A stretch of 40,957 nucleotides of DNA from Oscillospiraceae bacterium (lineage in GTDB: Bacteria; Bacillota; Clostridia; Oscillospirales; Oscillospiraceae), in the NCBI GenBank assembly GCA_020025655.1, contig JAHHRR010000014.1, positions 1 through 40,957 on the forward strand. The letters run 5' to 3'. Below the pieces are notes generated by a model. The model was given only the letters and a program-made list of their open reading frames with translations. It was not told the DNA's origin and did no database searches. This document shows positions 38,151 through 40,957 of this stretch, piece after piece (position 1 is the stretch's first letter; each line of letters opens with the position of its first letter). Position numbers and translations under genes: made by a program.

Positions 38151-38911
38151 CTTCGGTCACCCCCGGTTGCAAGCAGGGTCAGTGTGTCACTGATCTTCTG
38201 ATACATCTGTTCCTCAGACTGGTTTTCACGGTAAAGCTCATGGAATATCTCTCCATCCTTAATAAACAGAACTCTGCCTGCGGTGCTTGCCGCCTTTATA
38301 GAATGTGTCACCATGAGGATTGTCTGTCCCTGTGCATTTACCTGACGGAACATTCTGAGCAATTCGTCAGATGCTTTGGAGTCCAGTGCGCCTGTTGGCT
38401 CATCGGCAAGCAGCAGCTTGGGATTAACAATAAGTGCTCTGGCAACTGCTGCACGCTGCTTCTGTCCGCCGGAAACCTCATAGGGATATTTTTTAAGCAG
38501 ATCATTTATTCCTAATTCCCGGGAAATCGGCTCAAGCCGCTCTTTCATTTCCTTATACGGCTTACCCGCCAGTACAAGGGGCAGGTAAATATTATCTTCC
38601 AGAGTAAAGGTATCCAGCAGATTAAACTCCTGAAAAACAAATCCCAGATGATCACGTCTGAACGTGCTTATCTGCTTGTCCTTCACACTTGTAAGCTCCA
38701 TGCCGTCGAGCAGAATTTTTCCCGCAGTCGGGCGGTCAAGTGCTGCCAGAATATTAAGCAGTGTGGTTTTACCGGAGCCTGATTCTCCCATTATCGCTAC
38801 ATATTCACCTGCATCCACAGAGAAATTTATATTTTTAAGGGCTTCAACCTTACTCCCGCCTAAGCGGTTTGTATATGTCTTTTTAAGACCTGTTACTTCT
38901 AATATATGCAT
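38147..38911 (-). CDS. BceA-type ABC transporter ATP-binding protein
   Basis: The 254-residue ATPase has Walker A GESGSGKTT (about 40-48), a Q-loop in FVFQEFNLL, the signature SGGQKQRA and Walker B LLLADEPTGALD. It energises the adjacent permease. GGAGG lies 9 nt before the ATG at 38911; a longer frame to 38998 would run through the promoter and the inverted repeat upstream, so it is rejected. An extended -10 (38942-38947) with poor -35 and upstream repeats suggests activation by the response regulator encoded at 40001-40672. Confidence 0.92.
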   Translation of the reverse strand: MHILEVTGLKKTYTNRLGGSKVEALKNINFSVDAGEYVAIMGESGSGKTTLLNILAALDRPTAGKILLDGMELTSVKDKQISTFRRDHLGFVFQEFNLLDTFTLEDNIYLPLVLAGKPYKEMKERLEPISRELGINDLLKKYPYEVSGGQKQRAAVARALIVNPKLLLADEPTGALDSKASDELLRMFRQVNAQGQTILMVTHSIKAASTAGRVLFIKDGEIFHELYRENQSEEQMYQKISDTLTLLATGGDRR

Positions 38912-38941
38912 TGCTGTAACCTCCTGATTTATTCTGACCAT

Positions 38942-38947
38942 ATTGTA
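38942..38947 (-). promoter_or_regulatory. Extended -10 of the bceAB-type promoter
   Basis: On the minus strand TGCTACAAT, an extended -10, lies about 31 nt upstream of the ATPase start. No consensus -35 is present 16-18 nt upstream, which fits an activator-dependent promoter. Confidence 0.55.
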
Positions 38948-38952
38948 GCAAA

Positions 38953-38995
38953 AGCGGAAAATGTATCGCCATAGAATCGTCTTACATTTTCCGCT
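38953..38995. repeat. 13-bp perfect inverted repeat upstream of bceAB
   Basis: AGCGGAAAATGTA (38953-38965) and TACATTTTCCGCT (38983-38995) are perfect inverted copies separated by 17 bp, spanning the region where a -35 box would sit. Confidence 0.7.
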
Positions 38996-39017
38996 CAAAT
39001 CTTACATTGTCGTAAGA
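38980..39017. promoter_or_regulatory. Candidate response-regulator binding sites
   Basis: TCTTACATT occurs at 38980-38988 and again at 39000-39008, exactly 20 bp apart (two helical turns). The second copy also starts a palindrome, TCTTAC and GTAAGA (39000-39017). Tandem direct repeats upstream of the -10 are the usual target layout of OmpR-type regulators. Confidence 0.55.
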
Positions 39018-39019
39018 AT

Positions 39020-39997
39020 CTATTCTGCTTTCAGTTGGTACTGGTTCAGCTGCAATCTGATAATAGTTCCCTTTCCGGGCTGTGACTCAGCAGATATTGG
39101 AATACTGAGTCCGTCACAGATTCTTTTGCACAGGTAAAGTCCAAGTCCGCTGGCGTGCTTATTGGTACGCCCGTTAAATCCCGTATAGCCCTTCTGGAAT
39201 ATTCTCGGCATATCCTCCGGCGCAATTCCAATTCCCGTGTCCGCAATACACAGGCAGTCACTCCCCTCTCTGTAAATGGAGATGCTTCCCTTTCGTGTGT
39301 ATTTAAGGGCATTGGAGAGAAGCTGTTCCAGCATAAAGCAGAACCATTTCTCATCCGTAATAATTGTTCCGTCTATGGGCTGATAGCGAAGCGCAAGTCC
39401 TCTGCTTATAAATTCAGAGGCAAAGGTGCTTATTGATTTTTTAATCATATCGTCAATGCTGCAGCTTTTGAATACATAATCATTTGCAGGTGCATCAAGC
39501 CGCAGATAAACCATAACCATATCTACATACTGCTGGGTACGAAGCAGATCGGAATTCAGCTGACGTGACAGCGTGCTGTCCTCATTTTCAAGTTTAAGAC
39601 GCATAGCGGAAATAGGCGTTTTTATCTGATGAGCCCATGTTGTGTAATAGTTCACCATATCCTGATAGTGCATTTCCTGTCTCATGGTCTGCTCTTTCTG
39701 CTGCTGCATAAGGTTTGCAATATATTCCTGATAGGCTGCTTCTTCTGCTGTACGAGACTCAGGAAAGCTGTCCGTTACTCCTGAAAAAGTATCCTGCAAT
39801 TTGAGAATGTGCGCTTTTTTACCGGCGTAATCTACTACCGCATAAATTATCAGGATGCAGGTACAAAGCAGTGACGGATAAATTACCGCTTTCAGTGATG
39901 TATCATAAAGATACAGTATACCTGCAAAAGCCGCAATAATCGCCAGCAGAAACCAGATGAGCTTTTGTTGTTCTTTCAAATAAGTTGTAAATTTCAT
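39020..39997 (-). CDS. BceS-type intramembrane-sensing histidine kinase
   Basis: The 325-residue kinase has two N-terminal membrane helices (about 13-30 and 37-57) joined by a very short loop, so it cannot sense peptide outside by itself. The H-box is HQIKTPISAM (His123). The N-box (EQLLSNALKYT), the G1 box (IADTGIGI), the F-box (IFQKGYTG) and the G2 box (GLGLYLCK) follow. In this class the partner BceAB transporter acts as sensor. It starts 3 nt after the response-regulator stop, and a separate promoter for bceAB follows its end. Confidence 0.92.
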   Translation of the reverse strand: MKFTTYLKEQQKLIWFLLAIIAAFAGILYLYDTSLKAVIYPSLLCTCILIIYAVVDYAGKKAHILKLQDTFSGVTDSFPESRTAEEAAYQEYIANLMQQQKEQTMRQEMHYQDMVNYYTTWAHQIKTPISAMRLKLENEDSTLSRQLNSDLLRTQQYVDMVMVYLRLDAPANDYVFKSCSIDDMIKKSISTFASEFISRGLALRYQPIDGTIITDEKWFCFMLEQLLSNALKYTRKGSISIYREGSDCLCIADTGIGIAPEDMPRIFQKGYTGFNGRTNKHASGLGLYLCKRICDGLSIPISAESQPGKGTIIRLQLNQYQLKAE

Positions 39998-40000
39998 GTG

Positions 40001-40672
40001 CTACTCCACTATATAGCCTACACCGAACTTTGTGGTAATGAAATCGTTCAGTCCCATAGCCGTCAGCTTTTTACGCAGTCTGTTAATATTTACTGTAAGC
40101 GTGTTTTCATCAACAAACAGCTCCGTAGCCCACAGCCGCTCCATAAGCTTTTCACGGCTGACCACCTTACCTTTATTCTCCATAAGGCACAGCAGAATTC
40201 TGTATTCATTCTTACTTAGCTCAAGCTTTTGAGAATCGTAACTGAGACTTTGATCCTCTGTATTCAGGAAAGCACCCCTGTGCTGAATTGCAGGCGCTCC
40301 CACAGCAAAATCATAGCTTCTGCGCAGTAACGCCTGAACCTTGGCTATAAGTACATTGAGATCAAACGGTTTGGGAATGAAGTCATCTGCGCCTGCATTC
40401 ATAGCCATTACAATATTCATGTTATCTGCCGCAGAGGATATGAAAATAATAGGTACTTTGGAAATTTTACGAATCTCATTGCACCAGTGATATCCGCTGT
40501 AAAAAGGCAGTGAGATATCGAGCAGCACAAGATGCGGCTTTTCAGTGTTAAACTCTTCCATTATATTTTGAAAATTCTGAGCAACAAATGCTTCTATGCT
40601 CCACATCTGAGCCTTTTTTCTTATTTCTTCCGCTATTCCCAGATCATCTTCTACAATCATCAGTTTATACAT
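40001..40672 (-). CDS. BceR-type response regulator
   Basis: The 223-residue OmpR-family regulator has an N-terminal receiver with the acidic pair Asp9/Asp10, phospho-acceptor Asp52 (LLDISLP) and Lys101 (IPKPFDL). A C-terminal winged helix (about 125-223) follows, with LSKNEYRILLCLMENKGKVVSREKL. It should activate the bceAB promoter through the repeats at 38980-39017. GGAGG lies before the ATG. Its promoter has an extended -10 at 40725-40730. Confidence 0.93.
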   Translation of the reverse strand: MYKLMIVEDDLGIAEEIRKKAQMWSIEAFVAQNFQNIMEEFNTEKPHLVLLDISLPFYSGYHWCNEIRKISKVPIIFISSAADNMNIVMAMNAGADDFIPKPFDLNVLIAKVQALLRRSYDFAVGAPAIQHRGAFLNTEDQSLSYDSQKLELSKNEYRILLCLMENKGKVVSREKLMERLWATELFVDENTLTVNINRLRKKLTAMGLNDFITTKFGVGYIVE

Positions 40673-40724
40673 AGGATTCCTCCGCAGCTTTTGCCCGATT
40701 CTGATTTCAGGCTGTTATTTTGCT

Positions 40725-40730
40725 ATTATA
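40725..40730 (-). promoter_or_regulatory. Extended -10 of the bceRS-type promoter
   Basis: On the minus strand TATGCTATAAT is a full extended -10. The -35 region (TTTTCA at 17 nt) is poor, as is usual with extended -10 promoters. The leader is about 45 nt. Confidence 0.65.
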
Positions 40731-40785
40731 GCATACTTTTTTCTGTCTGAAAAATTATTTGTAATTGATTACATGAATATTAAAA

Positions 40786-40811
40786 GAGGCGTTTCCAATA
40801 AGAAACGCCTC
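40786..40811 (-). terminator. Intrinsic terminator of the TenA-like gene
   Basis: GAGGCGTTTC and GAAACGCCTC form a perfect 10-bp stem with a 6-nt loop; TTTTAATATT follows on the minus strand. Confidence 0.85.
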
Positions 40812-40825
40812 ATTCATCATCGATA

Positions 40826-40957
40826 TCATTCACCAGCTGCATAGGCCATATCCCAGAAGCGCAGTTCATACTGATTGCAGTTTCTGAAAATACGGATTAG
40901 CTTTTCAGCCTCGCCGGAGCTTATGCCGGTGCTTAAACGGTCTACCATATCAATAAG
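40826..40957 (-). CDS. TenA-like protein, C-terminal fragment cut by window edge
   Basis: The last 43 codons of a minus-strand gene enter from the right edge in frame and stop with TGA at 40826-40828. The end reads NCNQYELRFWDMAY, close to the C-terminal YExxFWDMAY block of TenA/thiaminase II proteins, where the Glu is catalytic. TenA salvages the thiamine pyrimidine. It could also be the TenA half of a ThiD-TenA fusion, or another heme-oxygenase-fold member. The terminator at 40786-40811 ends it. Confidence 0.6.
   Translation of the reverse strand, partial: LIDMVDRLSTGISSGEAEKLIRIFRNCNQYELRFWDMAYAAGE

Noticed and set aside
1..40957. CRISPR array, rRNA, insertion sequence or prophage
   Set aside because: No regularly spaced repeats, no rRNA stretches and no transposase or phage structural genes were seen on either strand.

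Overview
The window comes from a low-to-mid GC, endospore-forming Firmicute of the class Clostridia. The order Oscillospirales is my guess from protein flavour and I cannot prove it. Sporulation genes include spoIVA, spoIID, a cwlD-type amidase, a sigH-like sigma factor and a possible spoIIM relative. Glycolysis uses a PPi-type phosphofructokinase and a class II aldolase. I see no rRNA, tRNA, CRISPR array or recognisable transposase.

Layout. 1-4276: a cysteine-peptidase-like gene diverges from a MoxR AAA+ ATPase/VWA pair, followed by a small membrane protein. 4486-8640: pfp diverges from fba, and fba is followed by a degenerate P-type ATPase. 8682-9894: a consensus promoter and a 150-nt leader holding a 28-bp dif-like site precede a XerC-type recombinase. 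9900-25757: every gene is on the minus strand. This is a housekeeping and sporulation block: spoIID-queA-tgt-yajC-TIGR04086, SpoIIM-like-xerD, ruvCAB, sigH-like, zinc-ribbon, DUF1858, trmK-nif3, spoIVA, cwlD, radA and a GME-fold-like gene. 25893-31637: dapA, a phosphopantetheinyl transferase, two lipoproteins, a DUF2975-like/HTH module and an rRNA methyltransferase gene that looks leaderless. 31866-34255: a TetR regulator diverges from an amidohydrolase. 34256-34899: 644 bp without a protein gene, rich in hairpins. 34900-35954: a small P-loop kinase and a GNAT acetyltransferase. 36108-40672: a complete BceRSAB antimicrobial-peptide sensing and detoxification module. 40826-40957: the 3' end of a TenA-like gene.

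The most interesting signal is the dif-like site in the leader of the XerC-type gene. It lies where gene polarity changes from mostly plus to solidly minus, with xerD about 11 kb away, so this may be the replication terminus. Other points of note are the pseudo-P-type ATPase, a XerD without the usual active-site lysine, two genes whose ribosome binding sites lie inside terminator-like hairpins, an unidentified structured element at 34294-34404, and tandem putative response-regulator sites upstream of bceAB.

Starts given here are often shorter than the longest possible frame. I chose them from Shine-Dalgarno (SD) position, promoter position and family length.
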